Below, one piece after another: positions 24,065 to 34,585 of a DNA stretch of 64,000 bases. The translations under genes were made by a program, and so were the position numbers. The notes under the pieces were generated by a model. It saw only the letters and a list, made by a program, of their open reading frames with translations. It did no database searches and was not told where the DNA came from. How positions within the stretch are numbered: position 1 is the stretch's first letter; the number at the start of each line of letters is the position of its first letter. The stretch comes from Dongia mobilis (GTDB lineage: Bacteria; Pseudomonadota; Alphaproteobacteria; Dongiales; Dongiaceae), in NCBI RefSeq assembly GCF_004363235.1, contig NZ_SNYW01000006.1:186001-250000 (forward strand), in the 5' to 3' direction.

Positions 24065-25669
24065 CTAGTTTATCAGCCGCGCGGCGTCAACAGATGCCGC
24101 TTGTGGCGCCTCCGGCGGCCTTGGCCCGGCCTTTGAAGCGTCCGTGAGCGGCCCGGCCGGCCGATTCTGGCCGGATTCCGGCAGGTCCCTGCTGCCCTGG
24201 GCCGCTGCGGCAAAGGGGGGCTCCGGGCTCAGAATTTCGACCATGTTCGCCCGCGCCGACGGCCCGGCGCCGCTTGCCGCCGCCGCAGGCAGGGCGGCAT
24301 GAACCGATCTGGCCCGGGCCGGAACCCGCCATTCCAGGCTGTCTACCGCCTGGCAGGCGCGGCAGGTGAACTGCCACTGGCCGCATTCCGGGCCGGCATC
24401 GCCCGGCTGGCCGCATTGGCGGCAGATCCAGGCGGCATCGGCCGGGGCGGCGGCGGCGGCATCGAGCCAGGCACGGGCTGCCGTCATGTCGGCCCGTTCG
24501 CGCTCCTCAAGCCGCGCAAAGCCGCGGCAGGTGGCCTGGGTCGGGGCGCCGAATGCCGTGCGCTCCAGCGCGGCCAGGCGATCCAGATGGCGCCGCGCCT
24601 CGCCCCAGAGATCGGCGGCGAGATCGGCCTCGGCCAGCAGGCGGTGCGTCTCCGGATGATCGGGATTCTGCCGCAGCAGCCGTTCCAGGCGCTGGGTCCG
24701 TTCCAGCGACCGCTCGTTTTCGCCAGCCAGCAGATAGGCTTCGCCCAGGATCTCGTGCGGATGGCTGTCCCACACCTGTTCGACCAGGCGCATCGCCTCC
24801 TTGCGCTTGCCCTGCCGCGTCAGCAGCCGCGCCAGCATGAAGCGCGCCGGAGCGAAATCGCCGGCCAGCTTTACCGCCTCGCGCGCGGCAGCGACGGCAC
24901 CGTCTGCCGAAATGTCGTGGCCGTCGGCGATCAGAGCCTGGCGCGCCTTTTCGGTCAGCAGCGCGGCGCGCCGCCGCTGGCCCTCCTTGGTGCCGAGGGC
25001 GCCGGCGCGCACCAATGCCTTCAGGCTGTTCTCCGCGGCGTCATAGCGGCCGGCCTTGACCTGCAGGCGCAGTGCCGTGTCGGCCGCCCATTGTGCGTTG
25101 GGATTGGCCGCGAGCGCCCGCTCGGCCAGTTGCCGCGCGCCTTCCTCGTCGCCCGATTTCAATGCGTTCATGGCGAGGCCGCGCAGGCCCAGGATTGCGG
25201 TTTCCGGCGTTTCCGCCAGCACCTTGAAATGTGCCGTGGCGCCGCGTTCGTCGCCTTCCAACTGGGCCGCCTGGGCTGCCAGCAGGCGCGTGATCGGCGG
25301 TGCCTCGCTGCCCTTCGTCAGCAGCTTCTGCGCGGCCTGGGCGAGGCGTCGCGCCTCGCGCGCATCGCCCGCCGCGGCGGCGGCAAAGCCGCGGGTCAGC
25401 ATCTGGTAGCCCTTGGTCTCGCGGGCATGGCCGCGGATCGCACCGATTTCGCCCGGCACCGAAAGGATGCGGTGGACAACACGACCGACCAGCCACAGCA
25501 GGATGATGCCAAGGACGACGCCCAGCATGGCGAGGCCCAAAGGCGGCACGTCGATGCGATAGCCGAACCAGACAAGCGACAGATTGCCCGGACGGTTGGC
25601 GAGCCAGACGGCCGCACCCACCAGCACGGCCAGCTTGATGATGAACCACAAGGCGCGGGCAAAGGTCAT
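24065..25669 (-). CDS. HemY N-terminal domain / TPR membrane protein
   Basis: 534-residue membrane protein of the HemY_N type (not protoporphyrinogen oxidase). Two N-terminal transmembrane helices (LWFIIKLAVLVGAAVWLANRP near 7-27 and LGLAMLGVVLGIILLWLVG near 42-60) are followed by VVHRILSVPGEI and a long array of TPR-like helices (YQMLTRGFAAAAAGDAREA). A C-terminal segment with paired cysteines (CRQCGQ, CRACQ) looks like a rubredoxin-like zinc ribbon, as in other alphaproteobacterial members. The exact role in heme synthesis is unsettled. It lies 14 bases downstream of the HemD fusion gene in one operon. Confidence 0.85.
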   Translation of the reverse strand: MTFARALWFIIKLAVLVGAAVWLANRPGNLSLVWFGYRIDVPPLGLAMLGVVLGIILLWLVGRVVHRILSVPGEIGAIRGHARETKGYQMLTRGFAAAAAGDAREARRLAQAAQKLLTKGSEAPPITRLLAAQAAQLEGDERGATAHFKVLAETPETAILGLRGLAMNALKSGDEEGARQLAERALAANPNAQWAADTALRLQVKAGRYDAAENSLKALVRAGALGTKEGQRRRAALLTEKARQALIADGHDISADGAVAAAREAVKLAGDFAPARFMLARLLTRQGKRKEAMRLVEQVWDSHPHEILGEAYLLAGENERSLERTQRLERLLRQNPDHPETHRLLAEADLAADLWGEARRHLDRLAALERTAFGAPTQATCRGFARLEERERADMTAARAWLDAAAAAPADAAWICRQCGQPGDAGPECGQWQFTCRACQAVDSLEWRVPARARSVHAALPAAAASGAGPSARANMVEILSPEPPFAAAAQGSRDLPESGQNRPAGPLTDASKAGPRPPEAPQAASVDAARLIN

Positions 25670-25683
25670 GACCGGCGCTCCCG

Positions 25684-27807
25684 TCAGTTCGATTGCTCTG
25701 GTGCGCCAGCGGCCTGCGGCGCCAGCGCCTCGGCCGAGAGGACGGCGAGCTGTGCCGCGGCGGTGTCGCCGGCGAGGCGAGCCTTTGCGTCCTGCAGCCA
25801 GGTCGCGGCCATGGTTGCCGCCTGGCCGCCCAGATTGTCGAGTTCGGCCACGGCACCGGCCAGATCCCCCTCGGCAAGGCGGCTTTCGCCGCGCGCCAGG
25901 ATGGCAAGCTCTCCGTCGCCGGCGACATCGCCGACCGGGCGGATGGTGACAAGTTCGGCAAGTCGGTTGAGGGTCTGCTGCAGCCAACCCGGTTCGGCGC
26001 CGATCGCGGCCCCGGCTGCATCGGCGGTTGCTGCCTGGGCGATCGATGTGGCCGGGAATTGCGCCTGTAATTGCGCGAGGGTGGGGGTGCCTAGGGCGGC
26101 GCGCTCCTGCAGCGGCGACAGGATGGGGCCAAGCCGCGCCGCGATCTCCGCATCCGGCTGTGCCAGATCGGCAAGGGCGGCGAGTTCGGCGGCAAACGGC
26201 TTGTTGCCGGCCAGGGCCGCACGCAACTGGCCGATCGAAAGGACTAGCGCCGCCGCGCGCTGCTGCTTCAGCAGCGAATCGCTCTGCTCGCCGGCCACCC
26301 GGGCGAGATCGTCGCCAAGGGTGTTGGCGGTTGCTTCCAATTGGTCGAGGCGCGATCCCAGCCCGTCGAGCGCTGCCAACCGAGCCGTCGCAGCCTCGAT
26401 CCCCGCCCTCTGTTCCGCATTTTCCGATTGCAGCCGGTCGATCTCCCCCAGCCGGCCTTCGAGGCTCGCCAGGCGCGCGGTGAGGTCGTCCATGGCAGCA
26501 TCGGCCCCGGCGCCAGCGCCAGATTCAGGCAGCGGCATTTCGCTGCCGGAACCGGCTGCGTTCGCGGCCAGTATATCCAGCCGCTCGCCGAGCGAGGCGA
26601 GGCGGCCCTCCATTGCTTCCAGCCGGCCTTCCAGCGGGGCGAGGTCCATGGCGGCGCTTGCAGCGCCCTGCACCTGGCCGGTAGCCGCTTCCAGTTCGGA
26701 TTTCCAATTGGCGATCTCGGATTGCAGCGCGTCGATGCGGCTGCGCGCCTCGCTGTCGATATCCTGGCGGGTGCCGAGTGCCGCCAGCTGCTCCTTCAGG
26801 GCGGCGATATCGGCGGCCAGGACGTCAATTTCACTGCCAGTTGCAGCATCGCCCTGTTCCACGGCCGGCGCCAGGTAGGGGCGCCAATAGGGTTCCGCCA
26901 GTACGACGCCACCGCCGGAAAGGGCGCCGGCGAGGAGGCCGAGGAGTGCCGCCCCGGCGCGACCGGGCCTGGCCGGCACCGGCGCCGCCGCAATGATCGA
27001 GGCACCCCGTGCCGGATCGGCGGCGGCATCGGTGGCGTCGGTTTCGCCCGGTTCCGTCCTTCTGTCTTCGCTCATGACGGGCTCTCCCCCTGTCCGTTCC
27101 CGTTCGATCAGCGCCAGCATGCCGGTCCGGTCAGGCTGATCTGCCGTTGCCACCCGTCGCCAGCCCAGATCCCGGATTTCCGCCGCCACCGCCTCGCTGA
27201 GGCAGAGCGCAGTTACCCCGCCAAGGCCATCGCCACCCGGCGCCTGCGCCTTCCGCCACAGGGTGGCAAAGGTGCGGGCGGTGCGCGGCGAGAACAGCGC
27301 CACCGCGTCGATGCCGCCGAGGCGGAGATTCATCACCGTTGCGGGTGACAATTCCGTGACCGGCTCGGCATCGTAAAGCACGATCCGCTCGACCACAAAA
27401 CCGGCTGCCTGCAGCTGCCCCTTGAGATCGCCGGCAAGGCTTGCCCCCGCGGCATGCAATAACGCGCCGTCCCTGGGGTGCAGGCGGTCGGTCACCAGTT
27501 CGGCCAGGGATGATACATCGCCCGACGCCGAACTGACATCGGCGAAGCCGAGGGACCGCGCCACGGCAGCCGAATTGTCGCCGACAGTAAAGACCTTGAG
27601 GTCGCGGCGCGGACTGGCAGCGGCAAAGCAGCGCACGCCGTTGGCGCTGGTGAAGATGACGGCCTGGATGCCATCGAGCGGCATGTCGCCTTGTGCTGCC
27701 GGCTTGACTGCCAGCAAGGGCTCGATGGTGCTTTCGATGCCGCGTGCGGCCAGCTCCGCCGCCAGTTCCGCAGCATCGTCCCGGGGGCGGGTGATGAGGA
27801 TATGCAT
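25684..27807 (-). CDS. hemD: Uroporphyrinogen-III synthase fused to a mitofilin-like membrane protein
   Basis: One continuous 707-codon frame. Residues 1-243 are HemD, which closes hydroxymethylbilane to uroporphyrinogen III (ILITRPRDDAAELA, AVIFTSANGVRCFA, DAVALFSPRTARTF, TALCLSEAVAAEI). From Met245 the protein resembles the alphaproteobacterial mitofilin/Mic60-like COG4223 proteins: acidic start MSEDRRTEPGE, one transmembrane helix near 275-295, long coiled coil (about 325-500), and a helical C-terminal domain. In related genomes these are normally two genes. The junction carries a ribosome-binding site and ATG, and a C5 run at 27086-27090 where one base fewer would restore a stop. A HemD product ending at the junction, a fusion, or both are possible. 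ATG 27807 follows hemC by 10 bases. Confidence 0.8.
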   Translation of the reverse strand: MHILITRPRDDAAELAAELAARGIESTIEPLLAVKPAAQGDMPLDGIQAVIFTSANGVRCFAAASPRRDLKVFTVGDNSAAVARSLGFADVSSASGDVSSLAELVTDRLHPRDGALLHAAGASLAGDLKGQLQAAGFVVERIVLYDAEPVTELSPATVMNLRLGGIDAVALFSPRTARTFATLWRKAQAPGGDGLGGVTALCLSEAVAAEIRDLGWRRVATADQPDRTGMLALIERERTGGEPVMSEDRRTEPGETDATDAAADPARGASIIAAAPVPARPGRAGAALLGLLAGALSGGGVVLAEPYWRPYLAPAVEQGDAATGSEIDVLAADIAALKEQLAALGTRQDIDSEARSRIDALQSEIANWKSELEAATGQVQGAASAAMDLAPLEGRLEAMEGRLASLGERLDILAANAAGSGSEMPLPESGAGAGADAAMDDLTARLASLEGRLGEIDRLQSENAEQRAGIEAATARLAALDGLGSRLDQLEATANTLGDDLARVAGEQSDSLLKQQRAAALVLSIGQLRAALAGNKPFAAELAALADLAQPDAEIAARLGPILSPLQERAALGTPTLAQLQAQFPATSIAQAATADAAGAAIGAEPGWLQQTLNRLAELVTIRPVGDVAGDGELAILARGESRLAEGDLAGAVAELDNLGGQAATMAATWLQDAKARLAGDTAAAQLAVLSAEALAPQAAGAPEQSN
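27073..27090 (-). promoter_or_regulatory. Internal ribosome-binding site and ATG at the HemD/mitofilin junction
   Basis: On the - strand GGGGGAG lies about 8 bases before an in-frame ATG (27073-27075) that would begin a separate mitofilin-like protein MSEDRR. The G5 run is at 27086-27090. If it held four G, the HemD frame would end at a TGA overlapping this ATG (ATGA), the same junction type as at many other gene pairs here. Independent initiation at this ATG is therefore plausible. Confidence 0.55.
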
Positions 27808-27817
27808 GGGCGCCAAC

Positions 27818-28777
27818 CTAAGCCAGGAAGTCGGGCCCCGCCAGTGACTTCAGCCGGTCGGCCGCGGCGCGGCCCAATGCCGCGGCCTCGGCCGGTAGGC
27901 CGGATCGTTCGTCGCGATGCAGGGCGCTGCCATCGGGCTTGGCGATCAAGGCGACAAGACGCAGCCGTCCATCGGCACCGATCGTCGCATGGGCAGCGAT
28001 GGGTGTGCGGCATGATCCTTCCAGCCCGGCGAGGCAGGCGCGTTCCGCCGTCACCGCGATCGCGGTCGCGTCGTCATGCAGCGGCTTCAGAAGATCGTTC
28101 AGGCGTGTATCGGCGGCACGGATCTCGAGGCCGATGGCGCCCTGCGCCACGGCCGGCAGCATCTCGCCGGTCTCGAGAATGCAGGTCGCGACATCCGCCT
28201 TGCCGAGGCGTTTGAGCCCGGCCAGCGCCAGCAGGGTGGCGTCGACTTCGCCCGCCGCCAGCTTGCCGAGGCGCGTCCCGACATTGCCGCGGAAATTGAT
28301 GACCCTGAGATCGGGGCGGCGGTGGAGGAGCTGCGCCTGGCGCCGCAGCGAGGCCGAGCCAATTACGGCACCCGGCGGCAGGTCGGCCAGGCTGCGTCCG
28401 GCGCGCAGGATCAGCGCGTCGCGCGGATCCTCGCGCGGCAGTAGGCAGGTGATGGCAAGCCCATCCGGCAATTGCGTCGGCACATCCTTCATGGAATGGA
28501 CCGCGACATCGATGGACCCAGCCAGCAGGGCGTCCTCGATCTCCTTGGTAAAAAGGCCCTTGCCGCCGATCTCGGCCAGGGCCCGGTCCTGGATGCGGTC
28601 CCCGGTGGTCTTGATGACCACGATCTCCGCCGGCGGCAGAGCCGGGTGCGCGGCAGCGATGGCCGCCTGCACCATCTCGGCCTGGGCCAGCGCCAGGGGC
28701 GAGCCGCGTGTGCCGATCCGGACGATCCTCAAATCCCTGTCTTGCCCTTGGTTGATCCCAGCCTGCGAACCCGCCAT
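27818..28777 (-). CDS. hemC: Porphobilinogen deaminase (hydroxymethylbilane synthase)
   Basis: Polymerises four porphobilinogen units into hydroxymethylbilane, the substrate of HemD encoded next. 319 residues. IGTRGSPLALAQ, HSMKDVPTQLPDGL (catalytic Asp98), SASLRRQAQLLHRRPDL and the dipyrromethane-cofactor Cys256 in GLEGSCRTPIAAHA are all visible. The ATG at 28777 has a GAGGT site a few bases upstream and leaves an N-terminal extension of about 18 residues. It is first gene of the hemC-hemD-hemY-like operon and divergent from tsaD, a common alphaproteobacterial arrangement. Confidence 0.95.
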   Translation of the reverse strand: MAGSQAGINQGQDRDLRIVRIGTRGSPLALAQAEMVQAAIAAAHPALPPAEIVVIKTTGDRIQDRALAEIGGKGLFTKEIEDALLAGSIDVAVHSMKDVPTQLPDGLAITCLLPREDPRDALILRAGRSLADLPPGAVIGSASLRRQAQLLHRRPDLRVINFRGNVGTRLGKLAAGEVDATLLALAGLKRLGKADVATCILETGEMLPAVAQGAIGLEIRAADTRLNDLLKPLHDDATAIAVTAERACLAGLEGSCRTPIAAHATIGADGRLRLVALIAKPDGSALHRDERSGLPAEAAALGRAAADRLKSLAGPDFLA

Positions 28778-28934
28778 AACTACCTCGCCTTGCCACCAAG
28801 CCCTTCCTAAAGGTCGCGGGCGGCGAATGCAATTGCCGGAAAGGACGCGCCATCGACGCCCGATTCCGGCACCCGCTTTGTGGCCCGCCGGGCGGCCGCG
28901 ACTCGGTCCACCATGCCCGGCCGCGACGGATCCG

Positions 28935-29996
28935 ATGGTTGTTCTGGGTATCGAATCTTCCTGCGACGAGACCGCCGCCGCGCTGGTGACGGCAGAGCGG
29001 CGGATACTTGCCGACACCATTTTCGCCCAGGTGGCCGAACACACGCCCTATGGCGGCGTGGTCCCGGAAATCGCCGCCCGCGCCCATCTCGACCATCTCG
29101 ATGCGACCATCGCCGCCGCCATGCATCAGGCCGGCCTCGGTTTCGCCGAGCTTGACGCCGTCGCGGTGACCGGCGGCCCCGGCCTCATCGGCGGGGTCAT
29201 CGTCGGCGTGATGATGGGCAAGGCGATCGCCCTGGCCCATGTCAAGCCGCTCATCGCCGTCAATCACCTGGAAGGACATGCTCTGACGGCGCGCCTCACC
29301 GACGATGTTGCCTTCCCCTATCTGCTGCTGCTGGTCTCCGGCGGGCATTGCCAATTGCTGGTGGTCGAGGGGGTCGGGCGCTATCGCCGCCTCGGCGCCA
29401 CCATCGACGATGCGGCTGGCGAGGCCTTCGACAAGGCGGCAAAGCTGATGGGCCTCGGCTTTCCCGGCGGCCCCGCCATTGCCGCGGCGGCGGAACGGGC
29501 GACCGAGCCCTGGCCCGATCTGCCCCGCCCGATGAAAGGTCGGCCGGACTGCAATTTTTCGTTCAGCGGCCTGAAGACCGCCTTGCGCCAGCGGGTCGAG
29601 GCGCTGCGCGCGGCCGATGCCTTCGACGACGCGGTACGGGCCAATCTCGCCGCCGGCTTCCAGCAGGCGGTGGTGGAATGCCTGATCGACCGCACGTCAC
29701 GCGCCCTCGATCGGGCCAGGGCGGATCACCCGACCCTGAATGCCTTGGTGATTGCTGGCGGAGTCGCCGCCAACCGCCATCTGCGCGCCGCCTTGCAACG
29801 GCTCGCCGACGGTGCCGGCATCGCTTTGATTGCGCCACCGGCGCGGCTCTGCACCGACAATGCCGCGATGATCGCCTGGGCCGGGATCGAACGTCTGGCG
29901 CTCGGCGAGAGCAGCGGCTTCGACTTTGCGCCGCGGCCGCGCTGGCCGCTTGACGAACAAGCCCCGCGCCTTCCCGGCGCGGGGGTGAAAGCATGA
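28935..29996 (+). CDS. tsaD: tRNA threonylcarbamoyladenosine transferase subunit TsaD
   Basis: ASKHA-fold metalloenzyme transferring the threonylcarbamoyl group to A37 of ANN-decoding tRNAs with TsaB and TsaE. 353 residues. LGIESSCDETAAA at the N-terminus, metal-binding His111 and His115 (NHLEGHALT), SGGHCQLL, FSFSGLKTAL, and Asp308 in CTDNAAMIAW are present. ATG 28935 is the natural start directly before the first beta-strand. gpsA, which often follows tsaD in relatives, is not found here; the YciI-like gene follows after 28 bases. Confidence 0.95.
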   Translation: MVVLGIESSCDETAAALVTAERRILADTIFAQVAEHTPYGGVVPEIAARAHLDHLDATIAAAMHQAGLGFAELDAVAVTGGPGLIGGVIVGVMMGKAIALAHVKPLIAVNHLEGHALTARLTDDVAFPYLLLLVSGGHCQLLVVEGVGRYRRLGATIDDAAGEAFDKAAKLMGLGFPGGPAIAAAAERATEPWPDLPRPMKGRPDCNFSFSGLKTALRQRVEALRAADAFDDAVRANLAAGFQQAVVECLIDRTSRALDRARADHPTLNALVIAGGVAANRHLRAALQRLADGAGIALIAPPARLCTDNAAMIAWAGIERLALGESSGFDFAPRPRWPLDEQAPRLPGAGVKA

Positions 29997-30024
29997 CTAT
30001 TCCAACCACGGGAAAGAACCGGAA

Positions 30025-30306
30025 ATGGCCTTCATGATCTACTGCCTCGACAAGCCCGACCATCTGGAAGTCCGGCTGGCCAACCGCCCGGCCCATGTCG
30101 AACACCTCATCGCCCATGAAAGCCACCTCATTACCGGCGGCCCGCTGCTCGATGGCGAGAAGATGATCGGCTCCCTGCTGGTGGTGGATTTCGCGACCCG
30201 CGAAGAAGTGGATGCTTTCCTGGCCGCCGATCCCTATGCCAAGGCCGACCTCTTCCAGTCGGTGACCGTAAGGCCCTACAAGAACGTCTTCCCGCGCGCA
30301 CAATAG
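30025..30306 (+). CDS. YciI-like protein
   Basis: 93-residue dimeric alpha-beta barrel protein of the YciI/YCII family. Seen: FMIYCLDKPDHLEVRLANRP, a central HESHLITGGPLLDG with the family's conserved His/Gly region, and DPYAKADLFQSVTVRPYKNV at the end. Most family members have no assigned reaction. The gene lies between tsaD and an EVE-domain gene with short gaps (28 and 10 bases), so it is probably co-transcribed with them. Confidence 0.88.
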   Translation: MAFMIYCLDKPDHLEVRLANRPAHVEHLIAHESHLITGGPLLDGEKMIGSLLVVDFATREEVDAFLAADPYAKADLFQSVTVRPYKNVFPRAQ

Positions 30307-30316
30307 GGGATCCGAG

Positions 30317-30730
30317 ATGAACTACTGGCTGGTGAAGTCCGAGCCCTTCAAATATTCCTGGGACCAGTTGTTGAAGGACGGCAGGACCTTCTGGAACGGC
30401 GTCCGCAATTACCAGGCCGCCAACAATCTGAAGGCGATGAAGAAGGGCGACCCGGTCTTTTTCTATCATTCCAATGAGGGCCTCGAGATCGTCGGCATTG
30501 CCGAGGTGGTGAAGGAATACTACCCCGACCACACCGATGAGAGCGGCCGCTTCGGCATGGTCGATCTGAAACCCGCGCGGCCGTTGAAGACGCCGGTCAC
30601 CCTGGCAACAATCAAGGCCGATCCGGCCTTGGGCGACATCGCGCTCATCCGCCAGTCGCGCCTCTCGGTGATGCCGATCACCCCGGCGCAGTGGAAGCAC
30701 ATCTGCAAGCTGGGTGGGGTCAAGGCCTGA
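30317..30730 (+). CDS. EVE domain protein
   Basis: 137-residue single-domain protein. The EVE fold belongs to the PUA superfamily and binds modified bases in RNA or DNA. Diagnostic stretches are MNYWLVKSEPFKYSWDQL, the aromatic motif WNGVRNYQAANNLKAMKKGD, VFFYHSNEGLEIVGIAEV and the C-terminal LSVMPITPAQWKHICKLGG. The tsaD-yciI-EVE order suggests a nucleic-acid-modification context. That is inference, since EVE proteins are often housekeeping genes of unknown ligand. Confidence 0.9.
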   Translation: MNYWLVKSEPFKYSWDQLLKDGRTFWNGVRNYQAANNLKAMKKGDPVFFYHSNEGLEIVGIAEVVKEYYPDHTDESGRFGMVDLKPARPLKTPVTLATIKADPALGDIALIRQSRLSVMPITPAQWKHICKLGGVKA

Positions 30731-30955
30731 CGGGCCGGACCTCTCCCGGCCTGCTTCCCCCTCCAATGGTAGGGGTTTCCCTCTTTAGCGGCCCGCGCTG
30801 ATATGGCAAGCCAGATCGAGTGGGGCCATGGGCAGCATGTTCGGCAGGGTTGTCACCCCCCGTGCTTCCGTCGATAATCGGCCGCGAGCTGCCGCGCCCG
30901 TTGGGTTGCGCGCCAAAAAATTCTGACTTTACCGGGTGTTGGGAGGCCCGAATCC

Positions 30956-32893
<1,938 letters not shown>

Positions 32894-32911
32894 GCGTGCG
32901 GGAAACTTTTT

Positions 32912-32943
32912 CTTTCATCCCCCGCGAAGGCGGGGGATGAAAG
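32912..32943. terminator. Perfect hairpin between convergent acs and rppH
   Basis: A 14-base perfect inverted repeat: left arm CTTTCATCCCCCGC at 32912-32925, loop GAAG, right arm 32930-32943. It sits between two convergent genes, which suits a bidirectional terminator. There is no clear T tract on either side (+ strand continues TCGAATT). The CCCCGCGAAGGCGGGG core resembles dispersed palindromes of alphaproteobacterial genomes. Confidence 0.6.
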
Positions 32944-32959
32944 TCGAATTGGGCCCGGG

Positions 32960-33442
32960 TCACGCCGCCAGATGCCGGAACGCCGCCACGACCTGATCAT
33001 AGAGCGGCCGCTTGAAGGCGACGATCAATGACGGCGTCTCGCTGAGCTTCATCCAGGCCCAGGCGCTGAATTCCGGATGTTCGCCATCAATGCGGATCTC
33101 GCTGTCATCGCCGGTGAAGCGGAAGGCGAACCATTTCTGCTCCTGCCCGCGATAGCGGCCCTTCCACACCTTCGGCACCAGTTCGCGCGGCAGGTCATAG
33201 CGCAGCCAATCCGGCGTCTCGGCGATGAGTTCGGCAGAAGTGACGCCGGTTTCCTCCCGAAGTTCGCGCCGCGCCGCCACCAGCGGGTCCTCGTCCTTGT
33301 CGATGCCGCCCTGGGGGAATTGCCAGGCCGGCTCGGTGGTATCGAGCCGCTGCGCGACGAAGACCCGGCCTTGTGCATTGAACAGCACCACGCCGACACC
33401 GCGGCGATAGGGCAGCTTCTCGATCTCGCTCTTCCTGCTCAT
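32960..33442 (-). CDS. rppH: RNA pyrophosphohydrolase RppH (Nudix)
   Basis: Removes pyrophosphate from triphosphorylated mRNA 5' ends, starting RNase E-dependent decay. 160 residues. The Nudix box runs from Gly45 to Val67 and contains RELREETGV with the metal-binding glutamates. The N-terminal [21 protein letters not shown] and WQFPQGGID are typical of RppH rather than other Nudix enzymes. It follows the polysaccharide deacetylase gene by 15 bases on the - strand. Confidence 0.93.
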   Translation of the reverse strand: MSRKSEIEKLPYRRGVGVVLFNAQGRVFVAQRLDTTEPAWQFPQGGIDKDEDPLVAARRELREETGVTSAELIAETPDWLRYDLPRELVPKVWKGRYRGQEQKWFAFRFTGDDSEIRIDGEHPEFSAWAWMKLSETPSLIVAFKRPLYDQVVAAFRHLAA

Positions 33443-33457
33443 GCGGGGGTTAGCACC

Positions 33458-34561
33458 TTATTTGGTCAGAAGGGCGCTGGCCGGCACCAGCACGAGGTCG
33501 CGATCCCTGGCGATCGCGGCGATATCCGTCAAGGCGGCGATGGAAAGGGGATAGGGCTGCACCGCGATAAGTGAAGCGCGGCTGCTGCGGCTGCGCGCCA
33601 ATGCCTCCGTCATCCGCTCCTGGATCGCCTGGCGCGACAGATCATGGCCGATCTCGACATCGGCGATGGCATGGCGGGGCGCCTTGTCGATGCCCTGTGC
33701 TGCTTCGCCAAGGGATTCACCGAACGTGGCGGCGACAATTAGACCGAGGCCGCGGGCACCCAGATGCCCGAGCACCGGCCGCAGGGCCGCCGCATCGGTG
33801 AGGAAGCGGTCGCCGCCCTGGGTGGCGACACCCAGCACGCCATCGGCCCCGGCCAGGAGCCGGTCGAGGCGAGCGGTGTTTTCCTGCTCGTTGAGGGCGG
33901 TGAGCAGGCCAAGCGGACCGGGGTCGACTGCCGGATAGGCGCGGCTCTCCAGCGGCATATCGACCAGCACTTCATGGCCGAAGGCCTGGGCCGCCGCGAT
34001 CCAGGCGGCAAGGTCCGGGGCATAGGGGCTGAAGCTCAGACTCACCTCGGGCGGCGTATCGGCGATGGCGGCTGCGGTCACCGCACTGTTATGGCCGAGA
34101 TTGACGATGGTGACGGCGAGGCGCGGGCGCTGGCCCATGAACAGGGCCGCCCGCGCATAACGGTCGACCGGTGGCTGGTCGAATCCGCCGGCAGGCAGAT
34201 GCAGGCTGCGTGGCGGCTGACGGGTGGCCAGCAACTCGGCCGGTGTCATCGGCGTCAGCACCAGCGCCCTTTCGCCGCCCTGTCCAGCAACGCCCGGCGC
34301 CGGCACGCCGGAACTGGCGGGTGCCATCGCCGGCGCCAGGCCGGAACCGGGTTCGAACAGTCGCGCCACCTCGCCGTGCCGCGCGGCGTCGACCCAGCGG
34401 CCTAGATTGCCGGTGGCTGCGCCATAGATTCCGATGCCGGCCACGATCAGCAGGATCAGGAAAAGGAAGATGATGCCCGGCCCGCCAACAAAACTCCCCC
34501 GCTTTTCGGGCGGGGGAGCGATGATGGCATCTTCGAGGCGCTGCGGTTCCTTGTCGGCCAT
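33458..34561 (-). CDS. Divergent polysaccharide deacetylase family protein
   Basis: 367 residues with an N-terminal transmembrane anchor (PGIIFLFLILLIVAGIGIYG, about 28-47) and a periplasmic NodB-like domain of the DUF610/PF04748 type from about residue 140 (SLSFSPYAPDLAAWIAAAQAFGHEVLVDMPLE, GVLGVATQGGDRFLTDAA). The first catalytic motif, usually an Asp pair in a VIDDLG context, reads TIVNLGHN here, so metal-dependent activity is doubtful. The gene lies between ctpA and rppH in an operon with envC-like and gpmI, the usual neighbourhood. A role in cell-wall turnover is inferred from context only. Confidence 0.85.
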   Translation of the reverse strand: MADKEPQRLEDAIIAPPPEKRGSFVGGPGIIFLFLILLIVAGIGIYGAATGNLGRWVDAARHGEVARLFEPGSGLAPAMAPASSGVPAPGVAGQGGERALVLTPMTPAELLATRQPPRSLHLPAGGFDQPPVDRYARAALFMGQRPRLAVTIVNLGHNSAVTAAAIADTPPEVSLSFSPYAPDLAAWIAAAQAFGHEVLVDMPLESRAYPAVDPGPLGLLTALNEQENTARLDRLLAGADGVLGVATQGGDRFLTDAAALRPVLGHLGARGLGLIVAATFGESLGEAAQGIDKAPRHAIADVEIGHDLSRQAIQERMTEALARSRSSRASLIAVQPYPLSIAALTDIAAIARDRDLVLVPASALLTK

Positions 34562-34585
34562 GGCCGCCGGGCGCTCCGGCGCGCC

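Noticed and set aside
24299-26878. 859-codon + strand frame opposite the hem operon
   Set aside because: Shadow frame; Ala/Arg/Ser-rich with no domain, opposite genes with clear motifs.
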